The notes below the pieces were generated by a model. The model searched no databases, was not told where the DNA came from, and saw only the letters and a list, made by a program, of their open reading frames with translations. This document shows, in pieces, positions 1 to 7,299 of a stretch of DNA of 64,000 bases. Source of the DNA: Acidobacteriota bacterium (lineage in GTDB: Bacteria; Acidobacteriota; Vicinamibacteria; Vicinamibacterales; CAVVIG01); assembly GCA_003222395.1 (NCBI GenBank), contig QHWB01000050.1:1-64000 (forward strand). The letters run 5' to 3'. The translations under genes were made by a program, and so were the position numbers. Within the stretch, counting starts at the first letter, position 1; each line of letters opens with the position of its first letter.

Positions 1-498
1 CTGCCGATCGAACGCCAGTTCAGACCCGAACGACAACGGGCGCCAGGAAATCGACCCGCAGAGGTTCGTATCGAGTATTCGCCGGTTCGCCCTGTTTCAG
101 CTGCCAGCCTGACGTTCGTCTCAGAAGATCGGTTGGCTGAATTCCGTACGATGCAGGCTCGATCCTTCGATTTGCAGAGATTGATTCGGCTGTGCGAAGA
201 GGCAAATGTCGCGTACAGTGAGGGCTGCTATCACGCCACTGCCATGTTAGTGCGCGGGTTGCTTGACCATGTGCCACCGCTGTTCGGCAAACGGACGTTT
301 ACTGAGGTGGCGAACAATCACGGATCAAGATCCTTCAAAGAGAGCATGCAGCATCTTGAGAACGGCGCGAGAAAGGTTGCGGACGCCCATTTACATACCG
401 CAATTCGCAATCGCGAAACATTGCCGACTGCTCAGCAGGTTGCCTTCGGGCCAGAGGTCGACGTCTTGCTGGCAGAAATCATTCGAATCTTGGGCTAA
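1..498 (+). CDS. Conserved hypothetical protein, 5' end outside window
   Basis: The frame is open from base 1 to the stop at 496-498, so the gene probably begins to the left. The last ~110 residues form a helical domain (FDLQRLIRLCEEAN, LVRGLLDHVPPLF, FKESMQHLENGARKVAD). From memory this resembles a C-terminal domain common in uncharacterised proteins of soil bacteria and plasmids, but I cannot name a function. An internal TTG at 133 and an ATG at 151 are weaker alternative starts. It ends eight bases before the first attC, as expected for the gene of a cassette. Confidence 0.6.
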   Translation: MPIERQFRPERQRAPGNRPAEVRIEYSPVRPVSAASLTFVSEDRLAEFRTMQARSFDLQRLIRLCEEANVAYSEGCYHATAMLVRGLLDHVPPLFGKRTFTEVANNHGSRSFKESMQHLENGARKVADAHLHTAIRNRETLPTAQQVAFGPEVDVLLAEIIRILG

Positions 499-505
499 AT
501 GCGCG

Positions 506-574
506 GTCTAACTTGCGCTGGAGCCGTCGGCGCCGGCGGACGATGCGCGCCGCGGCTCAGCGCAGACGTTAGCC
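506..574 (+). other. attC site 1
   Basis: Left core GTCTAAC (506-512), right core GTTAGCC (568-574). The inner arms GGAGCCGTCGGCGC and GCGCCGCGGCTC pair, with one extra T in the left arm, so this is the standard orientation for the array. Confidence 0.88.
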
Positions 575-585
575 AGACACACAAC

Positions 586-1602
586 ATGAACAGAGGCCTT
601 CGCTGCCGACACGCATTCGAATTCGTGTGTGTGCATGCGAATGGCGACGTTGTGTGTAGCATTATTGATGGCCGCGGGGACTTCGTGATTGGAAGTGCCC
701 ATCAGCAGTCTCTCAGCGATATCTTTGCCGGCGCGCGCGCGCAGGAGTTGCGGCGTCTCGTGCTCTCGACTGCCGACTCCTATTGCCCCGCCATCAGCAA
801 GAAATGTCCGCTCAAGAGCATACCGTTCGAACCGGGTGAGGACCCGCCGGTGCGTATACGGTTCCTTGCAATCGAGCCGACGACCGCGTGTGACCTACGC
901 TGCCTAACCTGTCCAGTGAGGGATTTTACAGGCGACGTAACTTGGCGCGATGCGTACCGCGACGGTGGAGTGTCCTTTCTGCTGTGGGACGGCCTCAGGC
1001 GCTCGAAGCAACATGCGGCGGATGGGGTCCGTCGCGCGATCCCGCTCCTCAATGGCAGAACGCCCGCCCAGCTCGGACGCCGCGGCGCGTCGCTACTACG
1101 TGGTCGTATCGCGAAATCGAGAACGGGAACCCTCCCGATTGACGTGCTGAAACGGGTGGTGACCGAGGCCGGCCCAGGAGTCGAACGGGTAGATTTGGAT
1201 GGAATGCAAGTCCGTGAACAGGTTGAATCGACCATCGTTCGAGAGCGGCTACTCGATTGGGTGATCTTTTCCATTGATGGCTGCGACGCAGATAGTTACC
1301 GCCGATACCGGATTCGCGGAAGTTTCGAGGTGGCGTTCGCTAATCTCGTTCGTTTCCATCGCAAAGCCATGGGAACCGGAATTCGCGTGATCTGGCAGTA
1401 CGTCGTGTTTCGCTGGAACGACCGAGACGACCAGTTCAGGCGCGCGATTGCCCTGGCCGAGGAGCTTGGCATTCAGATCTGCTTCGACTTTGCTCACACA
1501 TGGGGTCGGTCGCGTCGCAGCCCAGACGATTTGCGGTATCTGACGCCTTACCTCAAGCCTTTTACGGCGCTCCCTGGAGAGCTTCGGCAGGACGGATGGT
1601 GA
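586..1602 (+). CDS. Radical SAM protein with N-terminal SPASM-like cysteines
   Basis: A 338-residue protein with the radical SAM cluster motif CDLRCLTC (Cys102, Cys106, Cys109; CX3CX2C), expected to bind a 4Fe-4S cluster and cleave S-adenosylmethionine. Upstream Cys7, 15, 24, 67 and 74 resemble a SPASM/twitch-type accessory cluster placed at the N-terminus. The ATG at 586 lies 11 bases after attC 1, the usual place for a cassette gene. After VERVDLD (about residue 208) the protein jumps to a segment leading to WVIFSIDG. The NYGEP-type strand and helix normally found between them seem missing, so there may be an in-frame internal deletion of some 30-40 residues. Substrate unknown, and activity is doubtful if the deletion is real. 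Confidence 0.75.
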   Translation: MNRGLRCRHAFEFVCVHANGDVVCSIIDGRGDFVIGSAHQQSLSDIFAGARAQELRRLVLSTADSYCPAISKKCPLKSIPFEPGEDPPVRIRFLAIEPTTACDLRCLTCPVRDFTGDVTWRDAYRDGGVSFLLWDGLRRSKQHAADGVRRAIPLLNGRTPAQLGRRGASLLRGRIAKSRTGTLPIDVLKRVVTEAGPGVERVDLDGMQVREQVESTIVRERLLDWVIFSIDGCDADSYRRYRIRGSFEVAFANLVRFHRKAMGTGIRVIWQYVVFRWNDRDDQFRRAIALAEELGIQICFDFAHTWGRSRRSPDDLRYLTPYLKPFTALPGELRQDGW

Positions 1603-1998
1603 TGTATGTGCGAACGAGAAGCGACTAAAGCCATCCACCGAGGTCATCCAACGATGATGTCTACCCGATGCCACCAAGTACGCCATGGGCGCCCTCAAGC
1701 ATTCACTGCACAGTTGCTTCTTCTGCTATCAGCAGCGAACGACTACGTTGGAGGAGGAAGTCGCCTTCTTCAACCGGCGCCTGGGAGCGAGTCGGACCCT
1801 GGTGGATCTGCTGTCGCTGCGCCGACAGTACCGTCGGTCGTTCGCGTTTGTGATCCGATGCCTGCCTACCCTCGCGCGGCTCCACTTGCGGACCGCCCGG
1901 GATAACTGGTTCCCGCGCGCCGCATGACGCGGTGCTATCGTGCTCGGTTGCACAGAGCGAAGGTAGTCGGGCGGTATGATTCCGTGGACACTTATGCC
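1603..1998 (+). other. Cassette tail without a confident gene
   Basis: About 400 bases between the radical SAM stop and attC 2. An ATG frame at 1685-1927 (80 residues) contains a plausible segment (TLEEEVAFFNRRLGASR), but it has no visible ribosome site and competes with overlapping frames. I do not call it a gene. Confidence 0.3.
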
Positions 1999-2081
1999 GC
2001 CCAACCACGCGCTGGAGCCGTCGCGGCCGCCATCAGTGCTATCCTGTCGCCGAGCCGCGCGGCTCAGCGCGAGCGTTGGGC
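1999..2081 (+). other. attC site 2
   Basis: Left core GCCCAAC (1999-2005) and right core GTTGGGC (2075-2081) are perfect complements. Inner arms GGAGCCGTCGCGGC and GCCGCGCGGCTC pair, and the extended loop holds about 20 bases. Confidence 0.85.
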
Positions 2082-2119
2082 AGACCAACAGCGTCGAAGA
2101 GGTCAACTCCAGCTGGAAC

Positions 2120-2722
2120 ATGACCGACCTACGCATAGTTTCGGCGCAAGAGAGTGATCTCGGACAATACATCGATCTGCTTGAGGAAATCGCCGCCTGG
2201 CTCGAAGCTCGCGGAATCAAGCAGTGGCGCCCTGGGAGTTTTCGTCTTTCTGCGAACTACTACGCGGAATCGATAAGCCAGGGCGAAGTACAACTGGCCT
2301 TCGTCGGCGGCGAGTTAATCGGCACCCTTCGACTCTTGTTGCGAGATCCAATCGTCTGGCCGGAGGTCATCGAAAATGATGCTGTGTACGTGTACCACCT
2401 CGCGGTCAGACGCACATGGGGCGACCAAGGCTTGAGTGCTCAGATGTTGGAATGGGCGGCCAATCGGGCCACGTCTCTTGGCAAACGCTACGTGCGCCTC
2501 GATTGCATGGCGGACAATCAATTCTTGGTTGAATACTACGTCAGGGCTGGGTTCGACGAGCGTGGTGAAATCGACGCGCCGTTTCCCGCTCCGGTCGGAA
2601 CTTTGCGCCTCAGGCGCTACGAGAAACGACTTCGGATTCAGCCGACGGCTGCCCAACAGGCGCTTGCAGCCGTCGGCGCTCGGCGCGATCATGAAGCGCC
2701 GCGGCTGAAGCGCGGACGTTAG
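2120..2722 (+). CDS. GNAT family N-acetyltransferase
   Basis: A 200-residue GNAT acetyltransferase, expected to move acetyl from acetyl-CoA to an amine. The fold is seen in VYHLAVRRTWGDQGLSAQML (core beta4 strand and acetyl-CoA loop, in a variant with RTWGDQG) and in RLDCMADNQFLVEYYVRAGF (beta5 and the C-terminal helix). The ATG at 2120 gives MTDLRIVSAQESD, a typical GNAT opening. The frame then runs right through attC 3: its last ~24 residues are attC-encoded and the stop TAG lies inside the right core GTTAGGC. Substrate unknown; a resistance role is possible but unsupported. Confidence 0.8.
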   Translation: MTDLRIVSAQESDLGQYIDLLEEIAAWLEARGIKQWRPGSFRLSANYYAESISQGEVQLAFVGGELIGTLRLLLRDPIVWPEVIENDAVYVYHLAVRRTWGDQGLSAQMLEWAANRATSLGKRYVRLDCMADNQFLVEYYVRAGFDERGEIDAPFPAPVGTLRLRRYEKRLRIQPTAAQQALAAVGARRDHEAPRLKRGR

Positions 2723-2724
2723 GC
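2651..2724 (+). other. attC site 3, overlapping the acetyltransferase 3' end
   Basis: GCCCAAC (2651-2657) to GTTAGGC (2718-2724), with inner arms GCAGCCGTCGGCGC and GCGCCGCGGCTG. The upstream acetyltransferase frame reads through it and stops at TAG within the right core. Confidence 0.88.
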
Positions 2725-2739
2725 GGACAATTTAGAACG

Positions 2740-3219
2740 ATGTCGATACCATTTGGCGCGATGCCAGCAGATCGGCAGCTCGCAACGCTGGGATGTGGCG
2801 TCGCTGCAATCATTCTCGGTGCAACCACGCCGCGAGTCGCGGCGCTCGTGAACGGTCGAACATTGTTCGTCAGCGTGTCGCCGATGCCGTGGTGGTTTTC
2901 GGCTCTGTTCGCCGCGTTGGCGCTTGCGGTGGCTGTCCGCGTCACGGGATGGGTGCTGCGCATTGCTCTCGTCGCGTTTGCGGTCAATCGCGTGTTGTCG
3001 ATCGCCTCTGTTGCGCACGCCTTGTCGATCGGTCCCGTCACTGTTACAGCGTTGAATGAGCTATTCGGGTGTTCGTTGATGGTCGCCGCATGGCCGCACG
3101 CCGGCCGCCGCGCAAGAATCGCAGCGGTAGTTCTGTTCGCATGCTTCGCGGCGCTGGCCATTTGGCTCGGTAGCGGTCGCTCGAGCGTGATCGCATCGGT
3201 GTACGCCGCAGCCGCCTAA
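2740..3219 (+). CDS. Small integral membrane protein (cassette)
   Basis: A 159-residue hydrophobic protein beginning 16 bases after attC 3. About four membrane segments are visible, around LATLGCGVAAIILGA, WWFSALFAALALAVAV, VLRIALVAFAVNRVLSIASV and IAAVVLFACFAALAIWL. No motif gives a function. Its stop codon TAA is part of the left core GCCTAAC of attC 4. Confidence 0.6.
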   Translation: MSIPFGAMPADRQLATLGCGVAAIILGATTPRVAALVNGRTLFVSVSPMPWWFSALFAALALAVAVRVTGWVLRIALVAFAVNRVLSIASVAHALSIGPVTVTALNELFGCSLMVAAWPHAGRRARIAAVVLFACFAALAIWLGSGRSSVIASVYAAAA

Positions 3220-3310
3220 CCACCGCTGCAGCCGACGAGCGGCACTGCAGCGTTGAATCAGATTCGGAAAATCGGAGTGCCGCTCGCGGCTGAGCGGCAG
3301 GACGTTAGGC
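3214..3310 (+). other. attC site 4
   Basis: GCCTAAC (3214-3220) to GTTAGGC (3304-3310). Inner arms CAGCCGACGAGCGGCAC and GTGCCGCTCGCGGCTG pair with one extra A on the left. The loop is longer than in its neighbours. Confidence 0.87.
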
Positions 3311-3368
3311 CTCAAGCCCAATTGCGACGACATTTCGGAAAATCTTGGGGCGGGCATAGAATTTCGGA

Positions 3369-3662
3369 GTGACGGTTCGGTTCTACATCGATCCAGCGAC
3401 GGATCAACCCCATATCTACGGCCACTCGGTCGTGGAGGAAGAGGTGGAGGATGTCCTGGCGCGACCGATGGAGGATCGCGCCGGTCGCGACGGCGCACGC
3501 ATCGCCCTCGGTCAAACCGAGGCGGGTCGGTACTTGCGAGTGATCTACGTGTCGGACCCAACGCCGGGCTCCGTGTTCGTCATTACGGCGTACGAACTCG
3601 GCGAGAAGGCTCGGAAAGCCTTGCGGCGGCGCCAGAAGTCTGCGAAACGGAAGAAGCCATGA
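3369..3662 (+). CDS. DUF4258-like toxin of a putative toxin-antitoxin pair
   Basis: A 97-residue protein with a GTG start 59 bases after attC 4. The layout RFYIDPATDQPHIYGHSV, then EEEVEDVLARP, then RYLRVIYV and VFVITAYEL, fits DUF4258/BrnT-like small ribonuclease toxins of the RelE superfamily. The tail is rich in Lys and Arg. It overlaps the next gene by four bases (ATGA), as in a translationally coupled operon. Toxin activity is inferred from fold and context; no catalytic residue was verified. Confidence 0.65.
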   Translation: MTVRFYIDPATDQPHIYGHSVVEEEVEDVLARPMEDRAGRDGARIALGQTEAGRYLRVIYVSDPTPGSVFVITAYELGEKARKALRRRQKSAKRKKP

Positions 3663-3862
3663 AGAAACGCAATCGATTTCCGCCAGGTTGGAACGATGCA
3701 CGAGTGCAACGGGTACTCGATCACTACGAAACGCAGTCCGACGTCGAAGCTGTGGCTGATGACGAGGCGGCGTACCGATCAACAACGACGACGGTGATGA
3801 AGATACCGGTCAAGCTCGTGCCAGCCGTCAGAGCCCTACTGGCGAAACGCCGGGCCAGCTGA
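3659..3862 (+). CDS. Putative antitoxin partner
   Basis: A 67-residue protein overlapping the preceding gene by ATGA. It has a central acidic stretch (DVEAVADDEAAY) and a C-terminal VMKIPVKLVPAVRALLAKR helix. Small acidic proteins in this position usually neutralise a DUF4258/BrnT-type toxin. No DNA-binding motif is evident. Antitoxin role is inferred from gene order. Confidence 0.6.
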   Translation: MKKRNRFPPGWNDARVQRVLDHYETQSDVEAVADDEAAYRSTTTTVMKIPVKLVPAVRALLAKRRAS

Positions 3863-3872
3863 TCGATGTGAG

Positions 3873-3985
3873 GCCTAACATGGCATGCAGCCGACGGCGC
3901 GATGGACGCCTGCGCGCCGCGGCTGATGCCTGACGTTCTGCGGACATTCTTGATAGAGCGTGAAGGTCAGCGCGGGACGTTAGGC
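3873..3985 (+). other. attC site 5 (composite)
   Basis: Left core GCCTAAC (3873-3879). The usual palindrome (GCAGCCGACGGCGCG / CGCGCCGCGGCTG) is followed by a degenerate right core GTTCTGC near 3933, then about 45 extra bases and an intact GTTAGGC (3979-3985). This looks like one attC joined to the right end of another. Confidence 0.78.
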
Positions 3986-3997
3986 CTCACAACGGCG

Positions 3998-4438
3998 ATG
4001 CACTTCTTTCATCGAGAATTGAAATACGACATGGACGACGAGTGGTGGGCTCAGGCCGGCATGATCGGTTTTCTCCCGGTCCGATGTTCATTCCGCGTCG
4101 ACCCATCGGAATGTGCGGGTCTTACGGTAGTCGACGTCCCGATCGATGATGTGGAGCCTCTAAACAGATCGCTGAGTCATGGCATCTTCAACGACGACGG
4201 TCCTAAACGGACGGCGAGGGACCGTGTCGTGAGGATCCTCCAAGGCTTTCGTAATGACGCACCAATGCCGCCGATCGAACTTCTCAGAGCGCCGGTAGAC
4301 AGTCAGTATCGCTTCACGCTCTATCATGGCGCCCATCGCTTTTACTGCGCTGTCGCTGCCGGCTTTTCGCATGTGCCAGCGGTCGACGTCACGAGTCGAC
4401 CTGCCGTGCATCTTGATCTCGACACCGATGACGCGTGA
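3998..4438 (+). CDS. ParB-like-domain hypothetical cassette protein
   Basis: A 146-residue soluble protein whose ATG lies 12 bases after attC 5. The order VPIDDVEPLNRS, RVVRILQGFRNDAPMPPIEL, YRFTLYHGAHRFYCAVAAGF, HVPAV recalls ParB/Srx-fold proteins that choose a parameter list and then a G-x-HR-x-x-A motif (here GAHRFYCAVAAG). The same layout recurs in hypothetical cassette proteins. Function unknown; nuclease activity is not shown. Confidence 0.6.
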   Translation: MHFFHRELKYDMDDEWWAQAGMIGFLPVRCSFRVDPSECAGLTVVDVPIDDVEPLNRSLSHGIFNDDGPKRTARDRVVRILQGFRNDAPMPPIELLRAPVDSQYRFTLYHGAHRFYCAVAAGFSHVPAVDVTSRPAVHLDLDTDDA

Positions 4439-4439
4439 G

Positions 4440-4533
4440 GCCTAACATGCGCTGCACCCGACGAGCCGCTCGCGATATCTTCGGTCGTCGTGACGTCTTC
4501 TGCGCGGCTCGCGGGTGAGCGCAGGCGTTAGCG
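4440..4533 (+). other. attC site 6
   Basis: GCCTAAC (4440-4446) to GTTAGCG (4527-4533). Inner arms GCACCCGACGAGCCGC and GCGGCTCGCGGGTG pair with one extra A on the left. The core sequence differs from the others but the geometry is the same. Confidence 0.82.
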
Positions 4534-4572
4534 AGTCAGTAAGCCTGCTGGAAAGTCGAGGAGATTTTTCCC

Positions 4573-5079
4573 ATGGAGCCGATTCAGCGCATCAAACGTT
4601 TAGAACGTCGAGTGTCAGTACTCACAGCTTGTCTTATCTTCACGGCTGCCGCCTTCGCGATTGTCGGCCTCCGTGCCCAGCCCGCGGTCACCGAAAGCTT
4701 GCGCGTCCGCCAGATTACAGTCGTCGATGCAAAAGGGACTGAGCGTCTCTGGATCGGCGCGCCGGTTCCGGATCCCATCTTTCAGGGCAAGCGAGTGAGC
4801 CGTTCAGGGCCGGTGTCTGGTGTGGTGCTGCTCGATGCGAACGGCAACGAACGAAGTGGGTACGTGACGTCCGATCGAACGGGCGAAGTGTTTGTGAGTC
4901 TCGATAGCGAGAAGACCCAGGAGGCACTCTTTCTCGTCAATGCAGGTGGAGGTGGACACGTCTCGATCTACGACGCGAATCGCAATCAAGCTCGAATCGG
5001 CGTATTGAACGGTCGACCGACTTTGGTCCTCGAAGAGAGAGGCCGTGTCGCGTTCGAACAACCCCAAACGACGAAATAA
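4573..5079 (+). CDS. Signal-anchored beta-rich hypothetical protein
   Basis: A 168-residue protein. A charged N-terminus (MEPIQRIKRLERRVS) is followed by one membrane segment (VLTACLIFTAAAFAIVGL), so it is probably anchored with the rest outside the cytoplasm. The remainder holds repeated short beta units with D-x-K/N-G-x-E-R turns (VVDAKGTERLWIGAP, LLDANGNERSGYVT, IYDANRNQARIGV). No catalytic motif is seen. It occupies the cassette between attC 6 and attC 7. Confidence 0.62.
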   Translation: MEPIQRIKRLERRVSVLTACLIFTAAAFAIVGLRAQPAVTESLRVRQITVVDAKGTERLWIGAPVPDPIFQGKRVSRSGPVSGVVLLDANGNERSGYVTSDRTGEVFVSLDSEKTQEALFLVNAGGGGHVSIYDANRNQARIGVLNGRPTLVLEERGRVAFEQPQTTK

Positions 5080-5095
5080 TGTCACTTCGTCAGCT

Positions 5096-5185
5096 CGCTA
5101 ACCGCGATTGGAGCCGGCGACGACGAGCGCCGTAGTGCGGTTCTGGCGATCGAAGTCGCCGCGGCTCAATCGCATTCCGTTAGAC
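5096..5185 (+). other. attC site 7
   Basis: CGCTAAC (5096-5102) to GTTAGAC (5179-5185). The inner arms GGAGCCGGCGAC and GTCGCCGCGGCTC are less regular than in other sites. Confidence 0.8.
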
Positions 5186-5203
5186 GGACGGAACAAACAT
5201 CTA

Positions 5204-5906
5204 ATGAAGACGGAGAGCGTTCGGGAGCATTTCCGAATCCAAGTGCCTGATTACCAGGGTCTCATGCGCCGGTTGATTCCTTTCTACGACAACCAGCGGG
5301 ACGTCATGCTTGCGTTAATTCCGTTCGACCGAGGGGTGTCGCTGCGAGTCCTTGATTTGGGCTGTGGGCCTGGCTTGATGGCCGCCCGGATTCTTGCTGA
5401 ATTCCCGCACGCGCAACTGACGCTGTTCGACCTCACCGCGGAGATGATCGAGGCGTGTCAGTCTCGGCTCGAGGGCACCGATCGCATCGTGTACCAGGTC
5501 GGCGATTTTCGAACCGCTGATTTCGGGACGGGGTACGATCTCATCATCGCCTCGTTGTCTCTGCATCATTTGATGCCGTCGGAAGGGCCAGCCTTTGCCA
5601 AGCGTGCGTTTCAAAGCCTGGGACCAGGCGGACATCTGATCACCGCGGGGGTGATCGTGGACGAGTCGCTGGAGGTTCGTGAAAGGCTGTGAAAGGCAGT
5701 ACGAGCTGTGGCGGCGCTTCATGATAGCGCAGGGCGAAGACGGGAATGCTTGGTATCAGAAGCATCTGGCCAAGGATCATCCCGTCGAGATTTCCACGTG
5801 GGTTGGTACGCTAATGAGCCGCGCGCCGCGGCGACGCGATCACACCGACCGACTGGCGCGACGGCTCCAAGCGGTGGTTAGACGGCGATCCGGTGCCCGC
5901 CAATGA
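5204..5906 (+). pseudogene. Class I SAM methyltransferase, frameshifted and attC-truncated
   Basis: Begins at ATG 5204 with the SAM-binding motif VLDLGCGPG (residues 49-57), an acidic strand end (LTLFDLTAEM) and LIIASLSLHHL, as in class I methyltransferases. The frame stops at 5692. Coding resumes in another frame (QYELWRRFMIAQGEDGNAWY). The cause is visible: a 10-base direct duplication, gtgaaaggct/gtgaaaggca at 5679-5698. Removing one copy restores RERQYELWRRF. The end is also abnormal: after STWVGTLM the frame runs into the attC-like site and stops at 5906, losing the usual last segment. Substrate unknown; probably inactive. Confidence 0.75.
5809..5883 (-). other. attC-like site 8, inverted
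   Basis: CGCTAAT (5809-5815) to GTTAGAC (5877-5883) on the + strand. Here the arm order is reversed: GAGCCGCGCGCC lies left and GGCGCGACGGCTCC right, so the extra base is on the right arm, opposite to the other standard sites. On the - strand it reads like a normal attC. Confidence 0.65.
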
Positions 5907-5978
5907 TCGCGAAGTTCAGATACCGCCAAAAGCACCCCACCGATGCAAAGCCCGCTTCTGAAAGCGGAGACGTTAGAC
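5884..5978 (+). other. Short intervening fragment ending in an attC right core
   Basis: About 95 bases with no gene, ending in GTTAGAC (5972-5978), the same seven bases that end the previous site. A small hairpin CCGCTTCTGAAAGCGG precedes it. It looks like a cassette remnant that kept only the right end of an attC. Confidence 0.45.
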
Positions 5979-6052
5979 GGTGCAGAAGTTTCCGGGCGAG
6001 TGGTTTCTCGGTTGGCAAAACTGGTGGACGGCCAAGGAGGGAGAGGGTTCAC

Positions 6053-6748
6053 GTGCTCCGCTTGCCTTGTCTTTTACTCAGCGTCGTCATGTTCTCGTCG
6101 CGCCTCGGCGTACAAATCCATGCTCAAGCAGCTCCCGATACGGGTCTCTATGCAGTGTCATATGTCGAAGTCATGCCATCGGGCAGGGCGGCGACAATCG
6201 CAGCGCTTAGGCAGTATCGCGATACGAGCCGCCACGAGGACGGCTACGTTCGCGTCGAGCTGCTCGAGCAGGTTGGCCGGCTCGGTCATTTCGCGATTAT
6301 TGAAACGTGGAAGGATCAGAAGGTCTTCGAGGCCCATGGAATGGCCGCGCATGTGAAGCAGCTTCGGGGCGCGCTCCAGTCGATTCGTGTGAGCGACTAC
6401 GACCAGCGCTTGTACAAAACTCTCACCGTCGCTTCAGCGACTGCCGCAGGAAACAGCCAAGCAGTCCATGTCGTTGCGCATGTCGACACGGTTGGCGGCG
6501 CCCAGGCCGACGCGCCGGGGCTACTCAAACGATTGGCTGCGGCCAGCCGCAAGGAACGAGGCTGTTTGCGGTTCGACGTTCTGCAGCACGCGATGCGCGC
6601 GAATCACTTCACAATCATCGAGATGTGGGAGAATCAGAACGCGCTCGATGCGCACGCTGCCGCCCCGCACACGAAACAGTACCGCGACGAGTTGCAGCCG
6701 ATGTCCGGTAGCCCTCTCGATGAACGCTTATACGAAGCCGTTGAATAG
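6053..6748 (+). CDS. Secreted protein with two antibiotic-biosynthesis-monooxygenase (ABM) domains
   Basis: A 231-residue protein. The GTG at 6053 is chosen because AAGGAGGGAG lies just upstream and the N-terminus becomes a signal peptide (VLRLPCLLLSVVMFSS ... IHAQA). Two ferredoxin-like ABM repeats follow, near residues 30-105 and 140-215, each with the pattern ...G(Y/C)xRxxxLxQ...HFxIIExWxxQxxxxxHxxxxHxKQxRxxL. ABM proteins often act as small quinol oxygenases or heme-degrading enzymes, but the substrate cannot be read from sequence. It fills the cassette before attC 9. Confidence 0.75.
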   Translation: MLRLPCLLLSVVMFSSRLGVQIHAQAAPDTGLYAVSYVEVMPSGRAATIAALRQYRDTSRHEDGYVRVELLEQVGRLGHFAIIETWKDQKVFEAHGMAAHVKQLRGALQSIRVSDYDQRLYKTLTVASATAAGNSQAVHVVAHVDTVGGAQADAPGLLKRLAAASRKERGCLRFDVLQHAMRANHFTIIEMWENQNALDAHAAAPHTKQYRDELQPMSGSPLDERLYEAVE

Positions 6749-6785
6749 CCCATCGCCCGGTTCCTCATGGGATGATCTCAGGGCC

Positions 6786-6858
6786 GTCTAACTTCGGTTT
6801 GCAGCCGTCGGCGGTGGATTCGATCATGAGTCGCCGCGGCTGAAACCGAGCGTTAGGC
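6786..6858 (+). other. attC site 9
   Basis: GTCTAAC (6786-6792) to GTTAGGC (6852-6858). Inner arms GCAGCCGTCGGCG and CGCCGCGGCTG are in the standard orientation. Confidence 0.88.
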
Positions 6859-6896
6859 GTCTTCCCTTCGTCAGGAGTCTGGAATCGAATTTCTAG

Positions 6897-7299
6897 TTGA
6901 ACTCCTGGTGCAGCTCGTTCTTGAGGTTGTCGGCCAGGTGTTTTGTTCGAACTCGTTGCGGCGTATGGCTGGGAGTCGCTGAAGGACTCCGTGCGCCTGG
7001 AGCGCGAATCGACGGCAGTCTTAGCGGGGACGGGTCATCTTCTGCTGCGCGTGTGTGTTGGTATCCTCAGTCTGCTAATCGTCCCCCGGCGACTGGCGCC
7101 GCACTCACCGTTACCGGGGCTGAGTCTCGTGTTGAGCCCGATCGGCACCGGAATCACCACGCACTGGATCGGCGAGTTCTGGCATGAGCGTGGTCGGGAC
7201 CGGCCAGTCCTGTTTACATTTCGAGCGGGCGCGATTTTCGCGTTCGGAATGGCGCTGGTGCGTTTCGTCTACGGCGAACTGGAATGGCGTCCCTTCTAG
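6897..7299 (+). pseudogene. Small membrane protein, probable N-terminal frameshift
   Basis: The clear part is in the frame ending at 7299: FELVAAYGWESLKDSVRLE, then LLLRVCVGILSLLIVP, a G-rich loop (LSPIGTGITTHWIGEF) and FRAGAIFAFGMALVRFV, suggesting two or three membrane segments. Just upstream, another frame reads LVQLVLEVVGQV, which would join smoothly if one T of the run near 6940 were removed. A one-base insertion is therefore likely. No function is recognisable. No attC follows directly; decayed IS sequence begins instead. Confidence 0.5.
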
